Shown one piece after another: positions 9,207 to 17,883 of a stretch of 34,679 nucleotides of DNA; the stretch's first letter is position 1; each line of letters starts with the position of its first letter. The position numbers and the translations under genes are program-made. The stretch lies in NCBI GenBank assembly GCA_023438785.1, contig JAEXQJ010000374.1, forward strand, positions 1 to 34,679. Direction: 5' to 3'. This DNA is from Pseudomonadota bacterium (GTDB taxonomy: Bacteria > Myxococcota_A > Polyangia > Fen-1088). The notes below the pieces were generated by a model that was given only the letters and a program-made list of their open reading frames with translations, was not told the DNA's origin and ran no database searches.

Positions 9207-10697
9207 ATGGCTGGAACGAGCGATCTGAATCCGTGGCCGATCAATCCCACGATTCTCGAGATTCAAACCTGGCCTTGGTTGACCGGGCTGGGACGCGGCA
9301 GGGGGCGGCCGTTGAGCCTGGCCGAGGTGCCCGACGCCGAATGGGACGCGCTGGCCGCCTGGGGCTTCGATGCGATTTGGCTGATGGGGGTGTTCGAACG
9401 CAGTCCGCTCGGCCAGCGTATCGCCAGCACCCACCCCGGCCTGCAGGTGGAATACCGTCGCGCCCTGGCCGACTTCTCACCTGCGGACGTTGTGGGCTCG
9501 CCCTACTGCGTGCGCCGCTACGTGGTCGATGAGCACCTGGGTGGGCCCGAGGGGCTGCGCGCGGCTCGCCAGGCTCTGGCCCGCCGGGGCCTGCGTCTCA
9601 TCCTGGACTTCGTGCCCAACCACACGGCCCGCGATTGTCCCTGGGTCAGCGAGCACCCCGACTACTACGTCAGTGGCTCGCGTGAGGATCTGCGCGGCAG
9701 GCCCGACGACTTCTTCGAGCAGGAGGGGCGCGTCCTGGCCTGCGGCCGCGATCCCAACCTGCCGCCGTGGACCGACGTGGCCCAGGTCAACGCCTACTCG
9801 GCCGGCCTGCGCCAGGCTGTGATCGCCACGCTGAACAATCTGGCGGGCCAGTGTGACGGGGTTCGTTGCGACATGGCCATGTTGGTCATGAACGACGTGT
9901 TCGGCCACACGTGGCGCGGACAGGGCACGCCCCCGGCCACCGACTTCTGGCCCGACGTGATCGGGGCCGTGCGCGCCCGTCACCCCGAGTTCCTCTTCAT
10001 GGCCGAGGCCTACTGGAACCTGGAGACCGATCTGGTGCGCCAGGGCTTCGACTACTGCTACGACAAAGCCTTGTACGATCGCCTGGTGCACGGGCAGGCC
10101 CAGGTGCTGCGCGCCCACCTGGGCGATCCGCGGCAGCAGGCCCACACCGTGCACTTCATCGAGAATCACGACGAGGCCCGCGCCGCCACCGCCTTCGCCT
10201 TTGGCAAGGAGCGCGTGGCCGCGGTGGCCGCGCTCACCATTCCCGGCGCTCGCCTGCTTCATCAGGGGCAATTCGAGGGCCGCAAGATCCGTGTGCCTCT
10301 GCAGCTCGGGCGCTGGCCCGATGAACCCCCGGATACGGAGCTGCACGACTTCTACGGGCGCTTGCTGCGGGCCCTGCACCTGCCGGCTTTGAGCGGTCAG
10401 TGGACCCTGTGCGACGTGGCGGGCTGGCCCGGCCAGCACCATCCCAGCTCGCTGCTCGCCTGGTGTTGGCGGCGGGACAACGAGCGTGCGGCCATCATCG
10501 TGAATCTGGCCGCCGAGCGTACCCAGGCCCACGTGCGGATCCCGTGGGACGACCTGGCCGGACACACCTGGCGTTTGCGCGATCCCTTGTCGGGCGCCAT
10601 CTACGACCGCGCAGGCAGCGAGATGTGCAACCCTGGGCTGTACGTCGATCTGCGTGGCTGGGGGTTGCACTTTATGGCCTTCGAGCAATTCCCGTAG
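9207..10697 (+). CDS. GH13 alpha-amylase family glycoside hydrolase
   Basis: A 496-residue protein of the alpha-glucan-acting GH13 clan. All four conserved regions are present: DFVPNH (region I), GVRCDMAM with nucleophile Asp222, FMAEAYW with acid/base Glu267, and FIENHDE with transition-state Asp322. A C-terminal beta domain spans about residues 400-496. There is no signal peptide, so it is probably cytoplasmic, acting on glycogen, maltodextrin or trehalose-type substrates; the precise specificity cannot be read. The ATG at 9207 follows GAGGGCGGGC, a fair ribosome site, and begins just before the family's N-terminal strand (PTILEIQTW). Open frame continues upstream but lies within the preceding gene. 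Followed after 114 nt by a chaperone-like gene and zwf, suggesting a link to glucose metabolism. Confidence 0.88.
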   Translation: MAGTSDLNPWPINPTILEIQTWPWLTGLGRGRGRPLSLAEVPDAEWDALAAWGFDAIWLMGVFERSPLGQRIASTHPGLQVEYRRALADFSPADVVGSPYCVRRYVVDEHLGGPEGLRAARQALARRGLRLILDFVPNHTARDCPWVSEHPDYYVSGSREDLRGRPDDFFEQEGRVLACGRDPNLPPWTDVAQVNAYSAGLRQAVIATLNNLAGQCDGVRCDMAMLVMNDVFGHTWRGQGTPPATDFWPDVIGAVRARHPEFLFMAEAYWNLETDLVRQGFDYCYDKALYDRLVHGQAQVLRAHLGDPRQQAHTVHFIENHDEARAATAFAFGKERVAAVAALTIPGARLLHQGQFEGRKIRVPLQLGRWPDEPPDTELHDFYGRLLRALHLPALSGQWTLCDVAGWPGQHHPSSLLAWCWRRDNERAAIIVNLAAERTQAHVRIPWDDLAGHTWRLRDPLSGAIYDRAGSEMCNPGLYVDLRGWGLHFMAFEQFP

Positions 10698-10794
10698 CCC
10701 ACCTCGCCTTTTGCCGCTCGGTGCTCCCAATCCGTCGCCTTGACCGGCCGCCGGATCTCTTCACATTTGATCAGTAGGTCAGGGGGTACGGAGA

Positions 10795-10804
10795 GGGAGG
10801 AGGG
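10795..10804 (+). promoter_or_regulatory. Strong ribosome binding site deciding a GTG start
   Basis: GGGAGGAGGG contains a full AGGAGG core ending 8-9 nt before the GTG at 10812. The upstream in-frame TTG at 10740 has no such site, which argues for GTG initiation. Confidence 0.7.
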
Positions 10805-10811
10805 TGCGAAG

Positions 10812-11357
10812 GTGAGGGCATTGGCGATGTTGGCCGGCCTGCTGGACCGCCCCAACGCTCACCTGCGCGGTTGCGCCTGCGCGTGCGAGCGGAGCCTCAG
10901 CCTGATGCATCCCGCGCTGGGGCGTCGGTTGGCGGCCTTCGCGGGGTGGCTCGGGCGGCGATCGTGGTTCGAGATCGACGAGATCTACCGCGCGACCTTC
11001 GATAGCGATGGTTGGTGTCCAGCCAGCGTCACCTGGCACCTGTTTCCGCCGGCCCGGCGCGCGGCCTTTCTGGTGCGCCTGGCGGCGTATTACCGGCTGC
11101 AGGGATTCTCTCCGGGCGGCCAGTTGCCCGACCACGTGAGCACTCTGCTGCGCTTCGCGGCCGGGGATCCGTTGGCCACCCAGGCCGACGGCATCATCGA
11201 GTTCTGCGTACGCCCGGCGCTCCGTCGCATGCGCGCGCGTCTGGAGTCCTGCCACCCTTACGCCACGGCCTTGGACGCCGTGATCCTGTACCTGGCCATC
11301 ACCCAAAGCAGCAGGCACCCGGAGGCGCGGGCGGCCCAACGCCCTGCCGCCGACTGA
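10812..11357 (+). CDS. NarJ/TorD-like molybdoenzyme assembly chaperone
   Basis: A 181-residue, alpha-helical, probably cytoplasmic protein. Its pattern matches the NarJ branch of the TorD/NarJ family: a short opening helix followed by an LLDRP motif (NarJ has LLEYPD), then IDEIYRATFD (compare YSELFD), then YYRLQGFSPGGQLPDHV, where LPDH is the most conserved family motif. Such chaperones bind a catalytic molybdoenzyme subunit during cofactor insertion and hold it back from export. GTG at 10812 is chosen for its Shine-Dalgarno and because it starts at the family's first helix. Six nt separate it from zwf. No nitrate reductase or other molybdoenzyme gene is in the window, which is odd; it may serve a distant enzyme or another client. 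Confidence 0.7.
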   Translation: MRALAMLAGLLDRPNAHLRGCACACERSLSLMHPALGRRLAAFAGWLGRRSWFEIDEIYRATFDSDGWCPASVTWHLFPPARRAAFLVRLAAYYRLQGFSPGGQLPDHVSTLLRFAAGDPLATQADGIIEFCVRPALRRMRARLESCHPYATALDAVILYLAITQSSRHPEARAAQRPAAD

Positions 11358-11363
11358 GGGACC

Positions 11364-12860
11364 ATGCGATCGGATGCCCATCTCGACCCCAGCGTCGTCG
11401 TCATCTACGGCATCGGCGGGGATCTGGCGTGGCGCAAGTTGGTGCCTGCCCTTTACAAGCTTTTCCTGGCAGATGCGCTGCCGGTTCACTTCGCCATCGT
11501 GGGCCTGGACGTCAAAGCCATGGCCTGCGAACAACTGCTGGCCCGCCTGCGCGACGGCGTGGTGCATTTCGCCGAGGTCGCCGAGGTGACGGACGAGAGC
11601 TGGCGCGCCTTCGCCTCACACTTCAGCAGTCTGCATGGTGACTTTCAGGACGCGCAGACCTACGGGCGTCTCGCGGCGCGGCTGGGTGATTTGGATCGGG
11701 AGTGGAACACGCAGGCCAATCACATCTTCTATCTGGCCGTGCCGCCCAGTCTGATTCTGCCCGTGGTCAGACACCTGGCCGCGGCGGGGCTGGCGCGCCG
11801 TCGACGGGGCACCCGCATCGTGGTGGAGAAGCCGTTCGGCCGCGACTTGGAGAGCGCCCGCGCCCTCAACGTGACCCTGAGCGAGGTCTTCGAGGAAAAG
11901 CAGATCTTCCGCATCGACCACTACCTGGGCAAAGAGACGGTGCAGAACATCCTGGCGTTCCGCTTCGCCAACGCCATGTTCGAGCCCATCTGGAACCGGC
12001 GCTACATCGACCATGTGCAAATCACCGTGGCCGAGGACGTGGGCATCGAGCATCGCGGCCTGTACTACGAGAATGCAGGCGCCTTGCGGGACATGGTGCA
12101 GAACCATCTGCTCCAGTTGGTGTGCCTGATCGCCATGGAGCCGCCCGTGTCGTTCCGCGACCAGGAGATCAGCGACAAGAAGGTCGAGGTCCTGCAGGCC
12201 GTGCGGCCCATCTCGCCCGAGGAGGTGCCTCTGTATGCCGTGCGCGGCCAGTACGACGCGGGCTGGGTGCACGGGCAGAGCGTGCGCGCCTACCGCGACG
12301 AGCTGGACGTGGCCGCCGAGTCGAGCACCGAGACCTACGCTGCCCTCAAGCTGTTCATCGACAACTGGCGCTGGCACGGGGTCCCGTTCTTTCTGCGCAC
12401 AGGCAAGCGGCTGGCCACGCGCGTGTCCGAGGTGGTGGTGCAGTTCCACCCCGTTCCCCACCAGCCCTTCCCTCCCCTGGCGGTCATGGATCTTCGGCCC
12501 AACACGCTGACCATGCGCATTCAGCCCGACGAGGGCATCAGCCTGCACTTCCAGGCCAAGCAGCCGGGACTGGCCATGCGCCTGCGCCCCGTGCAGATGG
12601 ACTTCTCGTACAGCGCGACCTTCAAGGTGACGCCCCCCGAGGCCTACGAAACGCTCCTGCTCGACGTGCTGCTGGGCGATTCCACGCTCTTCATGCGCGC
12701 CGATCAGGCCGAGGCGGGCTGGCGCCTGGTGGCGCCCATCCTGGATGTGTGGGGCAGCATCCCGCCCGGCGACTTTCCCAACTACCCCGCCGGCATGTGG
12801 GGGCCCGAGTCCGCGCAGGTGTTGCTGGCGAGGGATGGTCGCAGTTGGATTTCGCGCTAG
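11364..12860 (+). CDS. zwf: Glucose-6-phosphate 1-dehydrogenase
   Basis: Cytoplasmic enzyme oxidising glucose 6-phosphate to 6-phosphogluconolactone with NAD(P)+, the entry to the oxidative pentose phosphate and Entner-Doudoroff routes. The 498-residue length is normal. The Rossmann motif reads GIGGDLAWRKL (residues 16-26), slightly divergent from the usual GATGDL or GASGDL. EKPFG lies at about residue 155; substrate motif RIDHYLGKE includes His186 and Lys190; catalytic His248 sits in MVQNHLLQ. The start at 11364 follows GAGGGACC and lies 6 nt after the NarJ-like gene; another 6-nt gap precedes the flavoprotein gene, so the three are surely co-transcribed. Identification is firm. Confidence 0.96.
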   Translation: MRSDAHLDPSVVVIYGIGGDLAWRKLVPALYKLFLADALPVHFAIVGLDVKAMACEQLLARLRDGVVHFAEVAEVTDESWRAFASHFSSLHGDFQDAQTYGRLAARLGDLDREWNTQANHIFYLAVPPSLILPVVRHLAAAGLARRRRGTRIVVEKPFGRDLESARALNVTLSEVFEEKQIFRIDHYLGKETVQNILAFRFANAMFEPIWNRRYIDHVQITVAEDVGIEHRGLYYENAGALRDMVQNHLLQLVCLIAMEPPVSFRDQEISDKKVEVLQAVRPISPEEVPLYAVRGQYDAGWVHGQSVRAYRDELDVAAESSTETYAALKLFIDNWRWHGVPFFLRTGKRLATRVSEVVVQFHPVPHQPFPPLAVMDLRPNTLTMRIQPDEGISLHFQAKQPGLAMRLRPVQMDFSYSATFKVTPPEAYETLLLDVLLGDSTLFMRADQAEAGWRLVAPILDVWGSIPPGDFPNYPAGMWGPESAQVLLARDGRSWISR

Positions 12861-12866
12861 TCGACC

Positions 12867-14291
12867 ATGCGCGCGCCAGACGTGGACGTGGTGGTCGTGG
12901 GGGCCGGGCCCAACGGCTTGGTGGCGGCCATCGAGGCGGCGCGGCTGGGGCTGAAGACGGTGGTGTTCGAGCAGGCCGAGCGGGTGGGCGGTGGCTGCCG
13001 CTCGGCGGAGTTGACCCTGCCCGGCCTGGTACACGACACGTGCGCGGCCATCATGCCCCTGGCGGCTGCGGCGCTGCCGGTGCGAGACCTGACCATGGAA
13101 TGGATCAAGCCGCCGGCGGCGCTCGCACATCCGTTCGACGACGGGAGCGCGGCGCTGGTGGTGGATTCGATCCAGGAGACGGCCCGCTTTCTCGACGCGC
13201 GGGACGGGCCCGCGTACGAGCGTCTGATGGGGCCGTTGGTGCGGAGGTGGCGCGAGCTGGCGGGCGAGATCCTGGCGCCCCCGCATGTGCCGCGGCATCC
13301 GCTACTGCTGGCGCGCTTTGGGCGGCGTGCGCTGTGGCCGGCGCGCAGCCTCGCATGTCGGAGCTTCGCCGGGCCTCGGGCGCGGGCCCTGTTCGCCGGG
13401 CTGGCGGCGCATTCCCTCCTGCCCTTGTCGAGGCTGGGATCGTCAGCCTTTGCCCTGGTCCTGGGGACGCTGGCCCACGTGGTGGGCTGGCCACTCGTCA
13501 AGGGCGGCAGTCAACGACTAGCCGATGCCCTGGCGGCCCGCGTTCACCACCTGGGTGGGGCCGTGGTGCTCAATGCGCGCGTCGACTCCATCGAGGATCT
13601 GCCGGCGGCCCGCCTGGTCCTTCTCGATGTCACACCCAGGCAGCTCTTGCGGCTGGCCGGGACGCGTTTGGGGGCGCTCACGCGCTGGCGCCTGGGGCGA
13701 TTCCGCTACGGTCCCGGCGTCTTCAAGATCGATTGGGCTTTGGACGGACCCATCCCGTGGAAGGCGGCGGAGTGCCTGTGCGCGGGAACCGTGCATGTGG
13801 GCGGCACGCTCGACGAGATCGCCGACGGCGAGGCGCAGGTGGCGCGCGGTGAGCACCCTCAACGCCCCTTCGTGCTGCTCGCGCAGGAAAGCCTGTTCGA
13901 TTCCAGCCGCACGACGGAAGGCCGTCACACGGGCTGGGCCTACTGCCACGTGCCCAACGGCTCCACCCGCGACATGACCGAGGCCATCGAGGCCCAGGTG
14001 GAGCGCTTCGCCCCCGGCTTTCGCCAGCGCATCCTGGCGCGCCACACGCGCAGTGCCGCGGCCGCGGAGGTCGAGAACCCCAATCAAGTGGGCGGCGATG
14101 TGGCCGGGGGCATGAGCAACCTGGGGCAACTGTTCACCCGTCCCCTGGCCCGCTGGGTCCCCTACCGCAGCGGCGTCGAGCGCATCTACCTGTGCTCCGC
14201 CTCCACCCCGCCCGGCGGCGGTGTGCACGGGCTGTGCGGCTTCCACGCGGCCAAAGCCGCTTTGAAGCAACTTTCACGCTGGCGCGGCTAG
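12867..14291 (+). CDS. FAD-dependent oxidoreductase, phytoene desaturase/PYROXD2-like
   Basis: A 474-residue flavoprotein. The N-terminal dinucleotide-binding motif VVVVGAGPNGLVAA is followed by Glu at the end of the second strand (FEQAERVGGGCRS), as in amine-oxidase/CrtI-type FAD proteins. The C-terminal signature CSASTPPGGGVHGLCGFHAA is typical of the CrtI/PYROXD2 branch, where it contacts FAD. No signal peptide. The substrate is not readable: no carotenoid genes are nearby, so a desaturase role is not supported by context. No Shine-Dalgarno is seen at the ATG 12867; with a 6-nt gap after zwf, translation is probably coupled. It ends convergently with the CPBP protease gene. Confidence 0.85.
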   Translation: MRAPDVDVVVVGAGPNGLVAAIEAARLGLKTVVFEQAERVGGGCRSAELTLPGLVHDTCAAIMPLAAAALPVRDLTMEWIKPPAALAHPFDDGSAALVVDSIQETARFLDARDGPAYERLMGPLVRRWRELAGEILAPPHVPRHPLLLARFGRRALWPARSLACRSFAGPRARALFAGLAAHSLLPLSRLGSSAFALVLGTLAHVVGWPLVKGGSQRLADALAARVHHLGGAVVLNARVDSIEDLPAARLVLLDVTPRQLLRLAGTRLGALTRWRLGRFRYGPGVFKIDWALDGPIPWKAAECLCAGTVHVGGTLDEIADGEAQVARGEHPQRPFVLLAQESLFDSSRTTEGRHTGWAYCHVPNGSTRDMTEAIEAQVERFAPGFRQRILARHTRSAAAAEVENPNQVGGDVAGGMSNLGQLFTRPLARWVPYRSGVERIYLCSASTPPGGGVHGLCGFHAAKAALKQLSRWRG

Positions 14292-14341
14292 GCTCTGGTC
14301 TTCAGAACCGTCGACGGTCCCTTACCGGATCCCCGCCGCAC

Positions 14342-15055
14342 TCAGCCCTGTCGGACGAGCAAGGAGGACGCGACGATGGCCATGAAATCCTGCAGGAAAT
14401 GCATGGTGATGGGCGCGACCAGGCTGCCGCGCCAAACGGCCACGGTGCCCAGCACCACACCCATGAAGCCCACGGTGACGACGCCAGCCGTGCCCTCGTA
14501 GCCGTGCCCGACCGAAAAGATCGCGGCGCCCAGCAGAACGGCCAACCAGGTTCGGCGTGTGATGGCGCGCAGCCTTCGCAGCAGATAACCGCGGAAGATC
14601 ACCTCCTCTGTCACCGCCACCACCACGACGAGCACGAGGGCCAGCAGCGTCTGGGTGGAAGTGGGCGCCGGCTGCAGGCTGGGCGGCGCCGCGGGGCTGG
14701 ATAGGCCCAGACCGCGCAGCCCACTGTCCAAGCCCGATGCGACGAGAGAGGTTGGCAGGAAGAGCAACACGCCCAGCGCCACCTCTCGGCCGATGGCGTG
14801 CGGCACCCAGCCGATGGAGGCGTTCGCCTCGGCGTTACGCCAGAGGAAGAATGCAATCAGGGCGACCAGCGCCAGGTCACGGAGGATGGTGAACACCGCT
14901 GTCAGTTGGAAGCCCGGGTCGCCGTCCGTGGCGTGAAAGAAGGACAGGACCATCGAAGGTCCGATCAGGAAGAGAAAGACCGAAAGCTCGATGATCTGTA
15001 CTCGCCGGCTCAGGTGGCCGCCTGCAGCCCGGTGCACGTCGTCGTCCTTGGCCAT
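14342..15055 (-). CDS. CPBP family intramembrane metalloprotease
   Basis: A 237-residue polytopic membrane protein of the CPBP/Abi (Rce1-like) family. The conserved motifs are VTEEVIFRGYLLRRL (the EExxxR motif, Glu150-Glu151), SVGHGYEG with the second-motif His, and MHFLQDF with the third-motif His and Asp. In known members these form a metal site for intramembrane peptide cleavage; bacterial roles include bacteriocin self-immunity and signal processing. A charged start MAKDDD precedes the first TM segment, supporting the ATG at 15055; open frame upstream lies in the preceding gene. The gap to the upstream ATP-grasp gene is 13 nt, so the pair is likely one operon. Confidence 0.85.
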   Translation of the reverse strand: MAKDDDVHRAAGGHLSRRVQIIELSVFLFLIGPSMVLSFFHATDGDPGFQLTAVFTILRDLALVALIAFFLWRNAEANASIGWVPHAIGREVALGVLLFLPTSLVASGLDSGLRGLGLSSPAAPPSLQPAPTSTQTLLALVLVVVVAVTEEVIFRGYLLRRLRAITRRTWLAVLLGAAIFSVGHGYEGTAGVVTVGFMGVVLGTVAVWRGSLVAPITMHFLQDFMAIVASSLLVRQG

Positions 15056-15068
15056 GATTCGCCGCGAG

Positions 15069-16229
15069 TCAGGCCCCGGGCCTCGCGAGAGCGCGGCTCT
15101 TGAGGCGTTCCTTGAGATGGCCTGCGAGGCCCCGCACCGAGCGCCAGAAGGGGCGCCGGTCTCGCGGTGACAAATCCCAGTGCACGCCCGGCGAGAGGAA
15201 CTCGGCCGCGTAGGAGGGAGCGCGCCAAGGTTTGGCCAGCAAGGCCAGGGCGTCGTGCGGGAAGAGCCAGCGATAGCGCACGCCCTCCTGGAAATGTAGC
15301 TGCGGCGTGGGTGTGCGTCCCGCGGCCAGCTCGCCGGCCATGGCGATCTGATCGCAGCCCGCCGCACGCGTGATGTCGATGGATGGGGACACGCGGACGT
15401 CCAGGCCGATGAACGTGAACGCGCCGTCACGCTCATCGCGTCTGAAATCCAGCTTGGCCAGGCCGTGCCAATCGAGGCTGGTCAGGATCTGCAGCGCGGC
15501 CTCCTCCAGCTCGGGCTGGCGGACGGTGGTTCCGGCGCTGGTCACGCCACCGCCCGAGGGCAACTCCCGATCCTTGCGGTGCACGCAAAGGGCCATCGGC
15601 TGGCCAAAAGACATAAGGACGTGGACCACGTAGGCCTGACCGGGGATGTACTCCTGCACACACAGAGGCCGGCGTGGCTCCAGGGCCGGCACGGAGAACC
15701 GGCGCGCGCACGCCTCCGCCTCGGGGAGCGAGCCCGCGATGCGCACCTCGCTCTCCGCGCAGCCCTTCTCAGTCCTGAGCACGATGGGAAAGCGCAGGCC
15801 GGCAATCACGGCGCCCAGTCGCTCCAACGAATCGAGGCGCCGCGTCCTCGGGATGGGAAGTCCCAACTGGCGCACGTGGGCGCACGCCGCCAGTTTGCTG
15901 AACGCCACCTCGCGGTGACGGGCCGTGGGGATGAGACACTCGACCACGGGCTGTAGCTGCTCGCGGTGCTGCCACACCAGTTGCGCGTGGTGGCCGCCGC
16001 AGAAGAAGAGCACGCCGAAATCGTGGCTGCCCAGCACGCCGAGGAGGAAACGAAGGTAGCTTTGGCCATCATGTGGCGAGGGCGCGTGATGGGCGCCCGC
16101 GCAGTAGCGCGACTCGAAGAATGCGCAATCCGTCCCGCCGGCCAGGTGCACAGTGTGTCCGTGCGTCGCCAGCGATCGCATGACGTGATACGAGGCCGTG
16201 TTCCCCGCGTCCAGAACCAACGCTTTCAT
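15069..16229 (-). CDS. ATP-grasp domain protein with altered active-site motifs
   Basis: A 386-residue soluble protein with the pre-ATP-grasp plus ATP-grasp layout of carbamoyl-phosphate-synthase-like ligases. The N-terminus MKALVLDAGNTASY forms a Rossmann-like strand-turn; GLRFPIVLRTEKG aligns with the usual FPVVLKP nucleotide strand; CVQEYIPGQAYVVHV matches the QEyIpG hinge; FIGLDVRVSPSIDIT occupies the place of the metal-binding ExN motif. The usual Lys is Arg and the Glu/Asn pair is Gly/Asp in that alignment, so ATP or metal binding may be changed. Start chosen for GGGGAGGACGGGG upstream. Thirteen nt precede the CPBP protease gene. It could be an amide- or ester-forming ligase, perhaps in peptide or envelope modification; no substrate can be named. 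Confidence 0.75.
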   Translation of the reverse strand: MKALVLDAGNTASYHVMRSLATHGHTVHLAGGTDCAFFESRYCAGAHHAPSPHDGQSYLRFLLGVLGSHDFGVLFFCGGHHAQLVWQHREQLQPVVECLIPTARHREVAFSKLAACAHVRQLGLPIPRTRRLDSLERLGAVIAGLRFPIVLRTEKGCAESEVRIAGSLPEAEACARRFSVPALEPRRPLCVQEYIPGQAYVVHVLMSFGQPMALCVHRKDRELPSGGGVTSAGTTVRQPELEEAALQILTSLDWHGLAKLDFRRDERDGAFTFIGLDVRVSPSIDITRAAGCDQIAMAGELAAGRTPTPQLHFQEGVRYRWLFPHDALALLAKPWRAPSYAAEFLSPGVHWDLSPRDRRPFWRSVRGLAGHLKERLKSRALARPGA

Positions 16230-16281
16230 CCCCGTCCTCCCCAGATGGAGTCTTGCCTGGACCCGTCACACGGGCCACCCC

Positions 16282-16340
16282 GGAGCGCGCCTCAGAGCGT
16301 TTTTCATGCCTGGAGCGCGCAAGTCGCTCCCGACTTGCGC
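16282..16340. promoter_or_regulatory. Repeat and inverted repeat in a divergent promoter region
   Basis: GGAGCGCGC occurs twice, at 16282-16290 and 16312-16320, exactly 30 nt apart. Overlapping the second copy is a perfect 10-bp inverted repeat (GCGCAAGTCG / CGACTTGCGC, 16317-16340) with a 4-nt spacer. Position between divergent starts at 16229 and 16406 suggests an operator or a 5' leader hairpin. No regulator gene is adjacent. Confidence 0.4.
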
Positions 16341-16405
16341 CCCGGGCGCGAAGCAGGTGCACGCCGATCTTTAGCCTTGGGGTGCGACATCAAACAGCCC
16401 GACTC

Positions 16406-17869
16406 ATGAAGACCAGGATGGGCACAGGCGGGGTTCTGGCGGCGGCCGGTGTGGTCGGGGCCCTGGTGGCTCTGCGTTTCTGGAAGGTGGGCGTCTTTCC
16501 GGTGGTGGGGGTGGACGAGGGCATCTGGAACTTCGAGGCCCGGGACCTCCTGCTTTTCGGCGAGCGCAGCATGAACGGCTTCAACAACGTCTTCCTCTCG
16601 CCGCTGCACTTCGCCACCTGCTGGCTCCTCTTTCACGTCGCCCCGGCCACCTGCTTTTCGGTTCGCGTGTTCATGGGCATCCTGGGCCTGGTCGCTCTCG
16701 GGCTGGTGGGGGTGCTGGTCCAGCGCCACCGCGATCGGCGCACGGCCTTCACGGCGGTCCTGCTCATCGGCTTCAGCTTCGTCATGATCACGGTGAATCG
16801 CCGCGCCTATCTGGAGGGCGCGATGATCGTGATGTCGCCGGTGGCCCTGTTACTCGCCGAGGGGCGTTCGCGGGGCCATCGGATCGCCTTTGCCGTGTGT
16901 GTGGCCGGCATGCTGGCCTATAAGTCCGCCGCGGTGTATCTGCTGCCGGCGTTGCTCATCCCCGCGGTGGGCGAGACCCGACGGCTGTTGGCCCAACGTT
17001 TGGTCTCCGTGGTCGTCGGGGTGGCTCTGGCCATCACGATTCTGTTTCTGGTGGCGCGCTCGGCGCCCGAGCTCTCCGGGCCGGCCATGCTCTTCGAGCT
17101 CTCGAAGTCGCCTGGGCCCGAGCCTCTGGTCCGCGTGGGCCGCTTCGGCGTCTCGCTGTCGGCGGTGGGCAGCGCGTTTCGTGACCTGATCGTGGGACAG
17201 ACCGATCTCGCTGTGCTGAGCGGCATCGCGGCGGTGGGCTTTCTCGCCCTGCGTGGCTGGCGGGATCGCTTCGCCCTGCGGGTCATGGCGTGGCTGCTCT
17301 GCGGTTACGCGTTCTTTTTGGCCCAACCCAACCACCCGCAATACTTCGCGCCGCTTATCGTTCCCGCGGGGATCCTGGCCGCCCTGGTGACGGCGGGCGC
17401 TCCAGTCGGCGTGCGCCGGTGGGCGCCGGCCCTGCTGGTCGCCAGCGTGACCGTCTTCAGCCTGCTGCGCCTGGGCAGTGGCTACCGAGAGAGCCTGCGC
17501 TCCAATCCGCCCGCGCAAGTCCTGGCCTGGCTCGAACAGCAGGGTTCGGGGGCCTCGTCATACTTGGCCGCGCCCGAAGTCGTGATTGCCAGCCCCAGGC
17601 GTGGCTACGCGTTCAACCGCATCTTTCACCCCTTGCCGCCGCTGGTTGCACCGCCGCTCATTCCGTTCCTTCGCACGCACGGCATTCGCTACATCATCTT
17701 CGACCAATGGGAGACGGCTGTGTTCTTTGCGGACGATCCGAGGTTCCACGCCGCCCTCGCGCGCTTCGACAAGGTGGCCGCCGGTGACGGCTGGGTGGCC
17801 TTCGACACCAGGGCGGTGATCGGGGCCCGGTCCTTTGCCGCGCCGGTTTCGCCGCGGCCGCATCCGTGA
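16406..17869 (+). CDS. GT-C type membrane glycosyltransferase (ArnT/PMT-like)
   Basis: A 487-residue polytopic membrane protein. An N-terminal TM segment (about residues 8-26) is followed by an extracytoplasmic loop with Asp37-Glu38 (VVGVDEGIWNFEA), the acidic pair expected of GT-C enzymes using polyprenyl-phosphate sugar donors. About ten further hydrophobic segments run to residue 360. The C-terminal ~120 residues are mostly soluble and include YIIFDQWE. I chose ATG 16406 (MKTRMG) because the 51 in-frame residues before it are Arg-rich and run through the divergent promoter region. It is divergent from the ATP-grasp gene and its stop is 14 nt from the convergent DUF2721 gene. Sugar and acceptor are unknown. 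Confidence 0.7.
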   Translation: MKTRMGTGGVLAAAGVVGALVALRFWKVGVFPVVGVDEGIWNFEARDLLLFGERSMNGFNNVFLSPLHFATCWLLFHVAPATCFSVRVFMGILGLVALGLVGVLVQRHRDRRTAFTAVLLIGFSFVMITVNRRAYLEGAMIVMSPVALLLAEGRSRGHRIAFAVCVAGMLAYKSAAVYLLPALLIPAVGETRRLLAQRLVSVVVGVALAITILFLVARSAPELSGPAMLFELSKSPGPEPLVRVGRFGVSLSAVGSAFRDLIVGQTDLAVLSGIAAVGFLALRGWRDRFALRVMAWLLCGYAFFLAQPNHPQYFAPLIVPAGILAALVTAGAPVGVRRWAPALLVASVTVFSLLRLGSGYRESLRSNPPAQVLAWLEQQGSGASSYLAAPEVVIASPRRGYAFNRIFHPLPPLVAPPLIPFLRTHGIRYIIFDQWETAVFFADDPRFHAALARFDKVAAGDGWVAFDTRAVIGARSFAAPVSPRPHP

Positions 17870-17883
17870 TGCAGAGCCCGCGA

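Noticed and set aside
10740..10770. TTGACC followed by an ACATTT-like hexamer as a promoter for the chaperone-zwf genes
   Set aside because: The -10 match is poor and one -35-like hexamer is expected by chance; the gene may be read from the GH13 promoter.
11616..13298. A 560-codon open frame antisense to zwf and the flavoprotein gene
   Set aside because: It crosses two firmly identified genes and has shadow-frame composition.
14307..14318. Perfect 12-nt palindrome ACCGTCGACGGT between convergent genes
   Set aside because: It has no loop, no U-tract and contains a common GTCGAC core; too short to call a terminator or operator.
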